A stretch of DNA of 64,000 bases from JAAFIW01 sp031414805 (GTDB taxonomy: Bacteria; Pseudomonadota; Gammaproteobacteria; Burkholderiales; Burkholderiaceae_C), in NCBI GenBank assembly GCA_031414805.1, contig JANOQJ010000014.1, forward strand, positions 1-64,000, written 5' to 3'. The notes under the pieces were generated by a model, which made no database searches, had not been told where the DNA came from, and saw only the letters and a program-made list of their open reading frames with translations. This document shows positions 1-9,381 of the stretch, one piece after another (the first letter of the stretch is position 1; every line of letters begins with the position of its first letter). A program made the position numbers and the translations under genes.

Positions 1-1
1 A

Positions 2-151
2 AAGTACTTTCATAACAAGACCTTTGAATCATTGGACTTGCTTGAGGATCATCTAGTCGCATCCCTGAAGGCGATGGAGACACAGCACCAGACTGTCAAA
101 AGTATTGTGGCTTGGCAGTGGATTATTGATGCTGTTTCTATTGAGAATTAG
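2..151 (+). pseudogene. IS630-family transposase, C-terminal end (cut by window edge)
   Basis: An open frame enters from the left edge and ends at a TAG at 149-151. The visible 49 residues (KYFHNKTFESLDLLEDHL at the start, then VKSIVAWQWII) match the C-terminal helix region of IS630-type DDE transposases, where a FHN/FFN-SLDALE segment precedes the end of the protein. Only the tail is visible, so it cannot be said whether the element is complete. I saw no clear terminal inverted repeat between the stop and the DUF1178 gene. Confidence 0.7.
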
Positions 152-188
152 AATAACTATTGATTCAGCCAGTCAGCCAAAGCAATAA

Positions 189-677
189 CTAATGCAATGT
201 GCCCTTCAACGCAGCAGGCAAAGGCAGCGGCATGACGGGAATGCCCTCTTCCAGCAGCTCGAGCGCCTGATCGGCGGTGGCGTGGCCACGAATCGGTCGG
301 TGGTCGGTTTCGCCGTAGTGCATGCGGCGGGCTTCGCTAGCAAACTGCTCACCCACATCGTCGGTCTGGGCGATCACTTCGCGCACCCGGTGCAGCCACT
401 GGGCTTGTTGCTCCGTTAGTGTGGTGCCGACGGGCTCGGCCAGCGCAGGTACCGTGTGAGATTCAAGCGCTTTGTCGGGTGGGGCGACGGTGGGGGCATT
501 TGGATCGGTCGCGCCCAGGTTCAAGCGCGGTGCGCTCAGCAGTTTCTTGGTGCCTGTGTCGCCACACAGCGGACACGCCACCAGGCTGTGTGCCAACTGG
601 TTTTGAAAGTCGTCTTCCGAACCAAACCAGCCTTCAAAACGGTGACCGTGGCCACACTGTAGATTGAGGACTTTCAT
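189..677 (-). CDS. DUF1178 family protein
   Basis: A 162-residue soluble protein of the DUF1178 family, which is common in proteobacteria and has no established function. The N-terminus (MKVLNLQCGHGHRFEGWF) and the later ACPLCGD give C8, C35 and C38, with H10 and H12 nearby, suggesting a small zinc-binding N-terminal region. The C-terminal half (EQFASEARRMHYGE, then EEGIPVMPLP) is the typical conserved end of the family. It follows the Nudix gene by 13 bases on the same strand and is probably cotranscribed with the end of the nuo cluster. Confidence 0.85.
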   Translation of the reverse strand: MKVLNLQCGHGHRFEGWFGSEDDFQNQLAHSLVACPLCGDTGTKKLLSAPRLNLGATDPNAPTVAPPDKALESHTVPALAEPVGTTLTEQQAQWLHRVREVIAQTDDVGEQFASEARRMHYGETDHRPIRGHATADQALELLEEGIPVMPLPLPAALKGTLH

Positions 678-690
678 CGCCCGCGTGCGC

Positions 691-1278
691 TCATGGCGTC
701 TGCCAATTCAGCCCCCAGGTGCCCGCCAACACGTTTTGCAGCCACAGGGCACCGCTGAGGGTTTTGCCGTCGGTGACCTGGCCGCCGTGGCACCACTGCA
801 TCAGCTGCTGGGGGCTGGCGGTGAACACGTCCAGAAACTCACCGTCGTCGAGCTTTCGCTCGGTCAGGGTCAAGCCACGGGCAAACCAGATGTCAATGAA
901 CTCTGTGGAGTACGAAATGCCAGGGTTCAGCTTGCCTGCGCGCGCCCATTCGCGCGCGACATAGCCGGTTTCTTCCAGCAGCTCGCGCTGCGCGCAGGCC
1001 AAAGCGCCCTCCCCCGCGTCCAGCTTGCCGGCGGGAAACTCGATCATGGCCTGTTGCATGGGGTAACGGTACTGGCGCTCCAGCACCACCTGGCCGTCAT
1101 CCAGCAGCGCAATCACCATCACCGCGCCCGGGTGAACGACAAATTCGCGCGTGGTCAGCTGGCCATTTGGCAGGCGCACGGTGTCGCGCAGCACCTGCAA
1201 AAAATAGCCTTTCATGGCGACTTCCGAAGCGGTTTTGGTTTCCGTCAGGTGCGGGAAGCGGTCGGCAGATTCAGTCAT
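691..1278 (-). CDS. Nudix hydrolase (ADP-ribose pyrophosphatase-like)
   Basis: A 195-residue Nudix protein. The Nudix box runs from residue 84 to 106 and has the full G-x5-E-x7-REL-x-EE-x-G pattern (RELLEETG at 98-105), so the metal-binding glutamates are intact. The upstream RQYRYPMQQAMIEFPAG segment is typical of ADP-ribose pyrophosphatases such as NudF, which cleave ADP-ribose to AMP and ribose 5-phosphate. Substrate is inferred from this resemblance only. The gene lies 12 bases downstream of the DUF2818 gene, at the distal end of the complex I operon. Confidence 0.88.
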   Translation of the reverse strand: MTESADRFPHLTETKTASEVAMKGYFLQVLRDTVRLPNGQLTTREFVVHPGAVMVIALLDDGQVVLERQYRYPMQQAMIEFPAGKLDAGEGALACAQRELLEETGYVAREWARAGKLNPGISYSTEFIDIWFARGLTLTERKLDDGEFLDVFTASPQQLMQWCHGGQVTDGKTLSGALWLQNVLAGTWGLNWQTP

Positions 1279-1290
1279 GGCGAGGCGTTT

Positions 1291-1596
1291 TCAAGAACGG
1301 TGTTTGAGCAAGTAACGGTACACAAAACCGGGGAAAGCCAGCGTGATGAACAGCGTCGCGGTGATGGCATAAAACTCCCAACGCTGCGGCGCAATCTGGC
1401 CGGCACGCTGCTCTAGCGCCAGGCCCAGCATACCCACCAGCACATACATCACCAACAGTTCAGCCAGCCGAATCCACAAGTTTTTGGGAACCGCTAGTGG
1501 TATGACGCCCAGCAAACGCTGGTTGACAACAAACGGCAGGTTGGCCAGAACCAGCGCAGCGACAACGACCAACCAGACAGAAACGGTTTGGGACAC
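1291..1596 (-). CDS. DUF2818 family membrane protein
   Basis: A 101-residue protein with three apparent transmembrane segments (about residues 6-24, 46-64 and 75-93). It recalls the DUF2818 family, which in Burkholderiales sits directly after nuoN. It starts 13 bases after the nuoN stop on the same strand, so cotranscription with complex I is likely. A role in assembly or membrane insertion of complex I is a guess from position. No catalytic motif is visible. Confidence 0.85.
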   Translation of the reverse strand: MSQTVSVWLVVVAALVLANLPFVVNQRLLGVIPLAVPKNLWIRLAELLVMYVLVGMLGLALEQRAGQIAPQRWEFYAITATLFITLAFPGFVYRYLLKHRS

Positions 1597-1609
1597 GAAA
1601 CTGGTTTAA

Positions 1610-3097
1610 CTAGCTGTTGAGCATCTTGCCAATGGCGTTCAGGCACAGGCTCATCAAGCCGCTGGGCAGCAGGCCCAACACCAAAATTAATGCAGCATTG
1701 GCAACCAACACTGCACGCACCTCGACAGGCGCCACCACGTTACTGGCCGTAATCGGCTCGTCAAAGTACATGACCTTGATTACGCGCAGGTAGTAAAACG
1801 CGCCAATCAGCGACATCAACACTGCAAAGACCGCCACGCCGATGTACAGCGTGGAGCCCGACGAAATCAAGGCCTGAAGTACCGACAGCTTGGCAAAAAA
1901 TCCGACCATCGGCGGAATGCCGGCCAGCGAGAACATGCACACCGCCATCACACCGGCATACAGCGGGCTGCGCTGGTTCAGGCCGGCAAAATCAGAAATT
2001 TCTTCGCTCTCAAAACCTTCGCGGGCCAGCAGCAAAATGACGCCGAAGGTGGCCAGTGTGGTCAACACATAGGTGATGACGTAAAACATGGAGGCGCTGT
2101 AAGCGTTTGCGGCCGACAGGGTGTTGCCGTTGACCACGCCCGACATCAAGCCGAGAAGCACAAAGCCCATTTGCGAGATGGTGGAGTACGCCAGCATGCG
2201 CTTGAGGTTGCGCTGTGCGATGGCGGCCAGGTTGCCTACCAGCAGGGAAGCAACGGCCAGAAAGGCCAGCATCTGCTGCCAGTCAATGGCCAGAGGCAAC
2301 AAGCCGTCAACCAAGAGGCGCATGCAAATGGCAAATGCCGCCAGCTTGGGCGCGGCACCGATCATGAGCGTTACCGAAGTGGGCGCGCCCTGGTACACAT
2401 CAGGCACCCACATGTGAAACGGCACCACGCCCAGCTTGAAACCCAGGCCCGCCACCACGAATACCAGACCAAACACCAGCACCTGGTGGTCAACCTTGCG
2501 GCTGGCAATGGCCTTGATGACCTCGCCCAAATCCATCGAACCAGTTGCGCCATACAACATGGAGAGCCCGTACAGCAGGAAGCCACTGGCCAGCGCGCCC
2601 AGCACAAAATATTTCATGGCCGCCTCGGTGGCCGTCGCATCGTCACGGCGCAGCGCCACCAGGGCGTAGCTGCTCAAGGTCAGCAGCTCCAGGCCCAGGT
2701 AGATCACCAGAAAGTTGTTGCCAGAAATCATGACAAACATGCCCAGCAGCGCAAACAGCGACAAGGTGAACATTTCGCCGCCGCCCAACATGCCGCGGTC
2801 GGCCGCATACGGCCTGCCATACACCACGGTGACCAGCACCGCCAGCGAGGCAAAGCATTTGAGCCAGTGGCCCATGGGGTCGCTGATGACCATGCCGCCA
2901 AAGGCCTCGAAGCTGGTGTTGCCCATGGCATACAAGGCATGCATGAGTGCAAGCACAGCCAGCGTGCCAATGGTGAGGACGAAGGTCAAGGTGCGGCGTG
3001 GGCTTTTCACACCCAGGTCTACCAGCAAAATCACGCACGCCATGACCAGCAGCAACAGCTCGGGGTAAACGGCGATCCAGCTGATTTTCTCGATCAT
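1610..3097 (-). CDS. nuoN: NADH-quinone oxidoreductase subunit N
   Basis: A 495-residue polytopic membrane protein and one of three antiporter-like proton-pumping subunits of complex I. It carries the family features of a conserved Lys/Glu pair in buried helices and segments such as GFKLGVVPFHMWVPDVYQGA and LAYSTISQMGFVLLG. It acts in the inner membrane, coupling quinone reduction to proton export. It is the last nuo gene, 37 bases after nuoM. Length is normal for the family. Confidence 0.97.
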   Translation of the reverse strand: MIEKISWIAVYPELLLLVMACVILLVDLGVKSPRRTLTFVLTIGTLAVLALMHALYAMGNTSFEAFGGMVISDPMGHWLKCFASLAVLVTVVYGRPYAADRGMLGGGEMFTLSLFALLGMFVMISGNNFLVIYLGLELLTLSSYALVALRRDDATATEAAMKYFVLGALASGFLLYGLSMLYGATGSMDLGEVIKAIASRKVDHQVLVFGLVFVVAGLGFKLGVVPFHMWVPDVYQGAPTSVTLMIGAAPKLAAFAICMRLLVDGLLPLAIDWQQMLAFLAVASLLVGNLAAIAQRNLKRMLAYSTISQMGFVLLGLMSGVVNGNTLSAANAYSASMFYVITYVLTTLATFGVILLLAREGFESEEISDFAGLNQRSPLYAGVMAVCMFSLAGIPPMVGFFAKLSVLQALISSGSTLYIGVAVFAVLMSLIGAFYYLRVIKVMYFDEPITASNVVAPVEVRAVLVANAALILVLGLLPSGLMSLCLNAIGKMLNS

Positions 3098-3134
3098 TGT
3101 TTTTCTCTTAGGTTTTCGTTTTTTGTGAGCGCAT

Positions 3135-4610
3135 TTATTGCAGCTTGCTCATCGCCACATGGCTGAGCAACTGCCCCACTGAGGCGTTCATCACATCGGT
3201 AAAGGGCTTGGGGTACACGCCCATCCACAAGGTGGCTGCGGCCAGCAAGGCCAGCATCAAAAATTCGCGGCTGTTGATGTCGATCAAGCCCTTCACTTCG
3301 TCATTAACCACGGGGCCCAGGTACACCCGCTTGTACATCCACAAGCTGTAGGCCGCACCAAAAATCAACGCGGTGGCAGCGGCAAAGCCCAGCCAGAAGT
3401 TGGCTTTCACCGCGCCCAATATCACCATCCACTCGCCGACAAAACCGGCTGTGGCGGGCAAGCCGCAATTGGCCATCACGAAAAACAGGGCGAAGGCGCT
3501 GAACACCGGCATGGTGTTGACCACGCCGCCATAGCTGGCAATGTCGCGCGAGTGCACGCGGTCATACAACACACCAATGCACAGAAACATGGCGCCCGAC
3601 ACAAAGCCATGCGCAATCATCTGCACCAGGCCGCCGGACACACCCAGGTCGTTGAAGATGAAAAAGCCCAAGGTGACAAAACCCATGTGCGCCACCGACG
3701 AATACGCCACCAGCTTCTTCATGTCGGTCTGCACCATGGCCACCAGGCCCACATAAATCACCGCGACCAGCGACAAGGCAATCATCAACCACGCCCATTC
3801 GTGCGCCGCATCGGGCGCAATCGGCATTGAAAAGCGCAGGAACCCGTAGGCCCCGAGTTTCAACATGATGGCCGCCAGCACGGCAGAGCCCCCGGTGGGC
3901 GCTTCCACGTGCACGTCAGGCAACCAGGTGTGTACCGGCCACATGGGCACTTTGACCGCAAAAGCGGCAAAAAAAGCGAAGAAAAGCAGCGTTTGAACGG
4001 TACCGCCTAAAGGCAACTTGTGCCAAGTGAGGATGTCGAAACTGCCGCCCGATTTGTTGTACAGGTAAATCAGGGCCAACAGCATGAGCAGCGAGCCGAG
4101 CAAGGTGTACAGAAAAAACTTGAAGGCCGCGTAGATTTTGTTGGGCCCGCCCCAGATACCAATGATGAGGTACATCGGAATCAAAGTGGCCTCAAAAAAC
4201 ACGTAGAACAACATGCCGTCGAGTGCGCAGAACACGCCAATCATCAAGCCGCTCAAAATCAGGAACGCGCCCATGTACTGGTTTACGCGCTCGGTGATCA
4301 CCTCCCAGGCCGAGATCACCACGATCACCGTCATGAAGGCCGTGAGCGGAATGAACCAGAACGAAATACCGTCAATGCCCAGGTGGTAGTGGATGTTGAA
4401 ACGCTCAATCCACGGCAGCTTTTCAACAAACTGCATGCTGGCGGTATCAGGCTGAAAGCCGCCATAGATGGGCAAGGTCAGCAGCAAGCTGACCACCGCA
4501 CCGACCAACGCCAGCCAACGCACAGCGCGGGCCTGGTCGTCGCGGCCCAGGGCCAGCAGGACCACACCAAAGAAAATCGGGGTCCAGATGGCAAGACTCA
4601 GCAATCCCAT
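3135..4610 (-). CDS. nuoM: NADH-quinone oxidoreductase subunit M
   Basis: A 491-residue antiporter-like membrane subunit of complex I. The family block KVPMWPVHTWLPDVHVEAP and the helix KKLVAYSSVAHMGFVTLG are present. The start at 4610 (MGLLSLAIW) is preferred over an in-frame upstream ATG at 4646: the upstream choice would run into nuoL, while the chosen ATG has a GGAG site about 10 bases ahead. It lies 20 bases after the nuoL stop. Confidence 0.97.
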   Translation of the reverse strand: MGLLSLAIWTPIFFGVVLLALGRDDQARAVRWLALVGAVVSLLLTLPIYGGFQPDTASMQFVEKLPWIERFNIHYHLGIDGISFWFIPLTAFMTVIVVISAWEVITERVNQYMGAFLILSGLMIGVFCALDGMLFYVFFEATLIPMYLIIGIWGGPNKIYAAFKFFLYTLLGSLLMLLALIYLYNKSGGSFDILTWHKLPLGGTVQTLLFFAFFAAFAVKVPMWPVHTWLPDVHVEAPTGGSAVLAAIMLKLGAYGFLRFSMPIAPDAAHEWAWLMIALSLVAVIYVGLVAMVQTDMKKLVAYSSVAHMGFVTLGFFIFNDLGVSGGLVQMIAHGFVSGAMFLCIGVLYDRVHSRDIASYGGVVNTMPVFSAFALFFVMANCGLPATAGFVGEWMVILGAVKANFWLGFAAATALIFGAAYSLWMYKRVYLGPVVNDEVKGLIDINSREFLMLALLAAATLWMGVYPKPFTDVMNASVGQLLSHVAMSKLQ

Positions 4611-4630
4611 TTTTATTGTTCTCCAGCGTC

Positions 4631-6667
4631 TTATTTGTTCAGCCAAGTGACCAGGGACGGCCAGCTCACGAAATAGGTCATCAAGGCAAAAACGCCCAGC
4701 AACATGACCAGCGCGTAGTGGTACAGGTAGCCCGTCTGGAACCAGCGAACCACGCCAGACACCCGGCCCACCAGTTTCCAGGAGCCATTGACGATTCCGC
4801 CATCAATGAGGGCCTGGTCGCCACCTTTCCACAGGCCGGTGCCCAGCATCCGGGCACCACGGGCCAGTACGTTTTCGTTGAACCAGTCCATGTAGTACTT
4901 GTTTTCTAGTAAGGTGTACAGCGGCTGCACGTAGGTTTTTATTTTGGCTGGCAAGGCAGGGTTCACGATGTACAGGTAGTAAGCCAATCCAACCCCTGCT
5001 ACAGCCAGCCAAAACGGGGGCGTCATCAGTCCGTGCAATGCCAGTTGCACGGGGCCATGCCACTCGGCGCGCAGCACTTCCATGGCTTTATGAATGTCTG
5101 TGTTGACATAGATGGCGTCTTTGAAAAAGTCACCAAACAGCATCGGGCCAATCGCCATGAAGCCGATGACCACAGAGGGAACGGCCAGCAGCAGCAAAGG
5201 CGCTGTCACAACCCAGGGCGACTCGTGCGGTTTCTCGTGGTGACCGTGATGGTCATCGTGATGATCGTGATGGGCGTCGGGGTTTTGATCGTAGCGCTCG
5301 GGGCCGTGAAACACCAAAAAGTACATGCGGAATGAATAAAACGCGGTGACGAACACACCCGCGAGCACCGCAAAGTACGCAAACCCGGCGGCGGGCAAGT
5401 TACTGGCGTGAATGGCCACAATGATTTCATCTTTTGAATAGAAACCCGAGAAAAGTGGCGTACCAATCAAGGCCAGCGAGCCGAGCAAAGCAGTGATCCA
5501 GGTAATCGGCATGTATTTGCGCAGGCCCCCCATGTAGCGAATATCCTGGTTGTGGTGCACACCCATGATGACCGAGCCAGCCGCTAAAAATAGCAAGGCT
5601 TTGAAGAACGCATGCGTCATCAGATGGAATACAGCCACAGAATAAGCCGAGGCACCCAAAGCGACCGTCATATAGCCCAACTGGCTCAGCGTCGAATAAG
5701 CCACCACACGCTTGATGTCATTTTGAATAATGCCCATGAAGCCCATGAACAGAGCCGTGATGGCGCCGATCACCAAAATAAAGTTCAGCGCCGTGTCGCT
5801 CAGCTCAAACAAGGGCGACATGCGTGCGACCATGAAAATACCAGCCGTCACCATCGTCGCAGCATGAATCAGTGCGGAGATGGGCGTGGGGCCTTCCATC
5901 GAGTCAGGTAACCACACGTGCAGAGGGAATTGCGCGCTTTTACCCATGGCACCGATGAAAAGACAAATACAGATCACCGTCACCAGCATCCACTCGGTGC
6001 CCGGAAAGCTTAGTTTGGCCAGTTCACCACCCTTGGCAAATATTTCTGCGTAATTCAAGGTACCGGCGAACGCGACAATCAAGCCAATACCCAGAATAAA
6101 ACCGAAGTCACCCACACGATTAACCAAAAACGCTTTCATGTTGGCAAAAATAGCCGTCGGTTTGTTGTACCAAAAACCAATCAGCAGGTAAGACACCAAG
6201 CCCACAGCTTCCCAGCCGAAAAACAACTGCAGCAGGTTATTGCTCATCACCAGCATCAGCATGCTGAAAGTGAACAGGGAGATGTAAGCGAAAAAGCGGT
6301 TATAGCCCTCGTCTTCTTCCATATAGCCAATGGTGTAGATATGCACCATGAGCGAAACAAAGGTCACGACACACATCATCATGGCCGTCAAGCCATCAAC
6401 CAGAAAGCCGACCTCCATCTTCAAGCCGCCGACAACCATCCAGGTGTAGAGGGTTTCATTGAAGCGGGCACCGTCAGCAACCTTGATCAAGGTCATGACC
6501 GAAATAATGAACGCGACCAGGACACCCAGAATCGTGATCGTATGCGACAGGCGGCGACCAATCCAGTTGCCACCGAATTTGGTACCCAAAACACCGGCTA
6601 TCACGGCGCCGATCAACGGCAGCATCGGTACGGCCAGCAGGGTGTTGGCTGAAAGCGTTGCACTCAT
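4631..6667 (-). CDS. nuoL: NADH-quinone oxidoreductase subunit L
   Basis: A 678-residue subunit, the largest antiporter-like protein of complex I, which also contributes the long lateral helix and its C-terminal anchor. Recognisable blocks include AQFPLHVWLPDSMEGPTP and RVVAYSTLSQLGYM. A very histidine-rich loop (DAHHDHHDDHHGHHEKPH) lies around residues 459-481 between transmembrane helices. It is the terminal distal membrane subunit of the pump. Seven bases separate its start from the nuoK stop. Confidence 0.97.
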   Translation of the reverse strand: MSATLSANTLLAVPMLPLIGAVIAGVLGTKFGGNWIGRRLSHTITILGVLVAFIISVMTLIKVADGARFNETLYTWMVVGGLKMEVGFLVDGLTAMMMCVVTFVSLMVHIYTIGYMEEDEGYNRFFAYISLFTFSMLMLVMSNNLLQLFFGWEAVGLVSYLLIGFWYNKPTAIFANMKAFLVNRVGDFGFILGIGLIVAFAGTLNYAEIFAKGGELAKLSFPGTEWMLVTVICICLFIGAMGKSAQFPLHVWLPDSMEGPTPISALIHAATMVTAGIFMVARMSPLFELSDTALNFILVIGAITALFMGFMGIIQNDIKRVVAYSTLSQLGYMTVALGASAYSVAVFHLMTHAFFKALLFLAAGSVIMGVHHNQDIRYMGGLRKYMPITWITALLGSLALIGTPLFSGFYSKDEIIVAIHASNLPAAGFAYFAVLAGVFVTAFYSFRMYFLVFHGPERYDQNPDAHHDHHDDHHGHHEKPHESPWVVTAPLLLLAVPSVVIGFMAIGPMLFGDFFKDAIYVNTDIHKAMEVLRAEWHGPVQLALHGLMTPPFWLAVAGVGLAYYLYIVNPALPAKIKTYVQPLYTLLENKYYMDWFNENVLARGARMLGTGLWKGGDQALIDGGIVNGSWKLVGRVSGVVRWFQTGYLYHYALVMLLGVFALMTYFVSWPSLVTWLNK

Positions 6668-6674
6668 ATCGTTG

Positions 6675-6983
6675 TCAACCCTTCAGCGTATTCAGTTCAT
6701 CCACATTGATGCTGGATTTATTTCTAAACAAAAGCACCAGAATGGCCAGTCCAATGGCTGACTCGGCAGCCGCCACGGTGAGAATAAAAAACACAAATAC
6801 CTGACCGTGCATGTCGTCCAGGTAATAAGAGAACGCAACAAAATTCATATTGACAGCGAGCAGCATCAACTCAATGGCCATCAGCAACACGATGAGGTTT
6901 TTGCGATTCAAGAAAATACCAATGACCGATAGGGCGAACAGCATCGCACCCAACGACAGGTAGTGACCTAAGGTGATGCTCAT
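6675..6983 (-). CDS. nuoK: NADH-quinone oxidoreductase subunit K
   Basis: A 102-residue protein with three transmembrane helices and the two buried glutamates of the family (in MAIELMLLAVN and AAAESAIGLAIL), which belong to the proton path of complex I. Length is normal. Its start overlaps the end of nuoJ by four bases, which suggests translational coupling. Confidence 0.97.
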   Translation of the reverse strand: MSITLGHYLSLGAMLFALSVIGIFLNRKNLIVLLMAIELMLLAVNMNFVAFSYYLDDMHGQVFVFFILTVAAAESAIGLAILVLLFRNKSSINVDELNTLKG

Positions 6984-7708
6984 GCTTTCTTCCCTTCGGA
7001 CACGTTTGCGTTTGAGGTTGTCAGATTTGGGGGGGTTTGGGCTACAGCCCTTGTAGAGTCTGCTGAAGCAGCTATAGGTTTTGTAGCGTCAACTTTAATC
7101 ACTCGCATGCGGTCTGCTGCCCGCACGCGCACCTGATCAGCCGGGTCAACATATTTGCTGTCCTTACGCTCGCGCAATGTCAGCGCAATGGCAGCAATGA
7201 TGGCCACCAGCAACAACACGGCGGCAATTTCCAACGGGTAGAGGTATTCGGTGTACAACAGTTTGCCCAGCTCCTTGGTATTAGAGACCTGAACAACCAC
7301 AGGAGTTGCACCCGATTGCGCTGCGACGACTTCAGCCACATTGACCTTCACCTTGGGTGGGTCACGAAAACCGCCCATCAATACAGCAGCCATTTCCAGC
7401 GCGATCAGCGCGCCAATCATGCCTGCCAGCGGAAAGTGCTTCCAGAAGTCTTTGCGCAAGCTATCCATGTTGATATCCAGCATCATGACCACGAACAGAA
7501 ACAGCACCATCACTGCACCTACATATACGAGTACCAGGGTGATGGCCAAAAACTCTGCCTTCAGCAAAATCCAAATGGCGGCAGCTTGAAAGAATGCCAG
7601 CACCAGATACAACGCCGCATGCACGGGGTTGCGCGCGGTGATCACGCGGAATGCTGCAAATAGCAGCAATGCAGCGAACAAATAGAAGAAACCGGTTTTG
7701 ACGTCCAT
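6980..7708 (-). CDS. nuoJ: NADH-quinone oxidoreductase subunit J
   Basis: A 242-residue membrane subunit of complex I with five helices in the first 165 residues. The start MDVKTGFFYLFA at 7708 matches the family; an upstream in-frame ATG at 7747 would add an untypical leader. The soluble C-terminal tail (after about residue 200) contains a copy of the dispersed palindromic element at residues 207-229, read as PIAASADSTRAVAQ, so the tail is at least partly repeat-derived. It overlaps nuoK by four bases. Confidence 0.95.
   Translation of the reverse strand: MDVKTGFFYLFAALLLFAAFRVITARNPVHAALYLVLAFFQAAAIWILLKAEFLAITLVLVYVGAVMVLFLFVVMMLDINMDSLRKDFWKHFPLAGMIGALIALEMAAVLMGGFRDPPKVKVNVAEVVAAQSGATPVVVQVSNTKELGKLLYTEYLYPLEIAAVLLLVAIIAAIALTLRERKDSKYVDPADQVRVRAADRMRVIKVDATKPIAASADSTRAVAQTPPNLTTSNANVSEGKKA
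7022..7090 (-). repeat. Palindromic element copy 1 (inside nuoJ, sense)
   Basis: The core at 7061-7075 reads ATAGCTGCTTCAGCA on the minus strand, followed by GGGCTGTAGCCC, the second short inverted repeat of the element. It lies in the 3' end of nuoJ in sense orientation. The central dinucleotide is TC, giving a TCA codon where intergenic copies have TGA. Confidence 0.9.
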
Positions 7709-7792
7709 GATTCGATTGGTTTTTAGTTTGTGGTCGACTAGAAGCACCCGCTGCGCAGTCCACGCAACAACGGCTCTAAAGCCATGCCCACA

Positions 7793-8302
7793 TTACCGGT
7801 ATTTGGCGTCTGCAGCCCTGGCCTTGGCGATCTCGGGCTCATAACGGTCACCTACCGCCAGCAGCATGTCCTTGGTGAAGTACAGGTCGCCCCGCTTTTC
7901 GCCGTGATATTCAAAAATATGGGTTTCGACAATCGAATCGACCGGGCAACTCTCTTCGCAGAAACCGCAGAAAATGCATTTGGTCAAATCAATATCGTAG
8001 CGGGTAGTGCGGCGTGAGCCGTCATCGCGCACATCGCTTTCAATCGTAATGGCCATGGCGGGGCACACGGCTTCGCACAGCTTGCAGGCAATACAGCGCT
8101 CTTCGCCATTTTCGTAGCGACGCAGCGCATGCAGGCCGCGGAAACGGGGCGATTGTGGCGTTTTTTCTTCCGGGAATTGAACCGTGATTTTGCGCTTGAA
8201 GGCGTATTTGCCCGTGAGTGCAAAGCCTTTGAACAACTCAAACAGCAAGAAGCTGGAGAGAAAGTCTTTGAGTGAGAAGGCGGGTGCCGCAAGAGTGGTC
8301 AT
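7793..8302 (-). CDS. nuoI: NADH-quinone oxidoreductase subunit I (2x[4Fe-4S])
   Basis: A 169-residue peripheral subunit of complex I holding clusters N6a and N6b. Two CxxCxxCxxxC motifs are complete: C70, C73, C76, C80 and C109, C112, C115, C119. The start MTTLAAPAFSLKDF at 8302 fits the family; a longer frame to 8575 runs back through nuoH and is rejected. It begins five bases after nuoH and is followed by an 84-base gap before nuoJ. Confidence 0.97.
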   Translation of the reverse strand: MTTLAAPAFSLKDFLSSFLLFELFKGFALTGKYAFKRKITVQFPEEKTPQSPRFRGLHALRRYENGEERCIACKLCEAVCPAMAITIESDVRDDGSRRTTRYDIDLTKCIFCGFCEESCPVDSIVETHIFEYHGEKRGDLYFTKDMLLAVGDRYEPEIAKARAADAKYR

Positions 8303-8307
8303 ATGAT

Positions 8308-9381
8308 TTACTTCCAGGGATTCCACGATGTCTGCATCACGCCACCAATCACCACCAGCCACACGAGGGTGACGGGAATGAATATCTTCCAACCCAGGCG
8401 CATGATCTGGTCGTAACGGAAGCGCGGGAATGTGGCGCGCACCCAGATGAACAGGGTAACAACCGCAAAGGTTTTCAGACCCAACCAGATCCAGCCGGGA
8501 ATAAAGTCCAGGAAAGGCACGGGCGATAACCAACCACCGAGAAACATGATGGCAGCCAATATCGACACCAGCCACATATTCGCGTATTCAGCCAGGAAGA
8601 ACATGGCAAACGACATACCCGAATATTCGATCATGTGGCCGGCGACAATTTCTGACTCACCCTCGACGACGTCAAACGGGTGGCGGTTGGTTTCGGCAAT
8701 GCCCGAGATGATGTAAACCACAAAAATTGGCAGCAGCGGCAGCCAGTTCCAGGACAAAAATCCCAGACCCATATCGGCAAACTGCCCTTTGCCCTGCCCC
8801 ATCACGATATCAGTCATATTCAAACTGGCCGACACCATCAGCACCACCACCAGGCAAAAGCCCATGGCAATTTCGTAGCTCACCATTTGCGCCGAGGCGC
8901 GCAAAGCGCCCAAAAATGCATACTTGGAGTTGGACGCCCACCCGGCAATGATCACGCCGTAAACCTCCAATGAGGTAATCGCCATCACAAACAGCAAGCC
9001 AGCATTGATATTGGCAAGTGCGACATCTGGCCCAAACGGAATCACGACCCACGCCACCAGTGCGGGCATGATGGTCATGATGGGGCCGAGCAAAAACAAG
9101 CCTTTGCTGGCTGCTGCAGGCACGATGATTTCTTTGGTCAGTAGCTTCAGCGCATCCGCAATCGGCTGCAGCAAACCAAACGGGCCCACCCGGTTGGGGC
9201 CGATACGCACATGCATCCAGCCAATGGCTTTGCGCTCCCACAGCGTGAGGTAGGCCACAGCGCCCATCAACGGCAGCACCACCACAATAATTTTGATCAG
9301 GTTCCAGATCACCGGCCACGCCATGCTGGCCCACCAGGGCGCAGCAATCAGCCCTTGGCCAAAGCCGTGGATGGCGATCAT
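8308..9381 (-). CDS. nuoH: NADH-quinone oxidoreductase subunit H
   Basis: A 357-residue membrane subunit at the junction between the peripheral and membrane arms, contributing to the quinone site. Typical blocks are WMHVRIGPNRVGPFGLLQ and NRHPFDVVEGESEIVAGHM, including the acidic residues of the quinone-proximal loop. Length is normal. Its start overlaps the nuoG stop by four bases, so it is probably coupled to nuoG. Confidence 0.97.
   Translation of the reverse strand: MIAIHGFGQGLIAAPWWASMAWPVIWNLIKIIVVVLPLMGAVAYLTLWERKAIGWMHVRIGPNRVGPFGLLQPIADALKLLTKEIIVPAAASKGLFLLGPIMTIMPALVAWVVIPFGPDVALANINAGLLFVMAITSLEVYGVIIAGWASNSKYAFLGALRASAQMVSYEIAMGFCLVVVLMVSASLNMTDIVMGQGKGQFADMGLGFLSWNWLPLLPIFVVYIISGIAETNRHPFDVVEGESEIVAGHMIEYSGMSFAMFFLAEYANMWLVSILAAIMFLGGWLSPVPFLDFIPGWIWLGLKTFAVVTLFIWVRATFPRFRYDQIMRLGWKIFIPVTLVWLVVIGGVMQTSWNPWK

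Noticed and set aside
7793..8575. NuoI starting upstream at 8575
   Set aside because: The extension runs antisense-free through nuoH in another frame and has no family match; MTTLAAPAF at 8302 fits.
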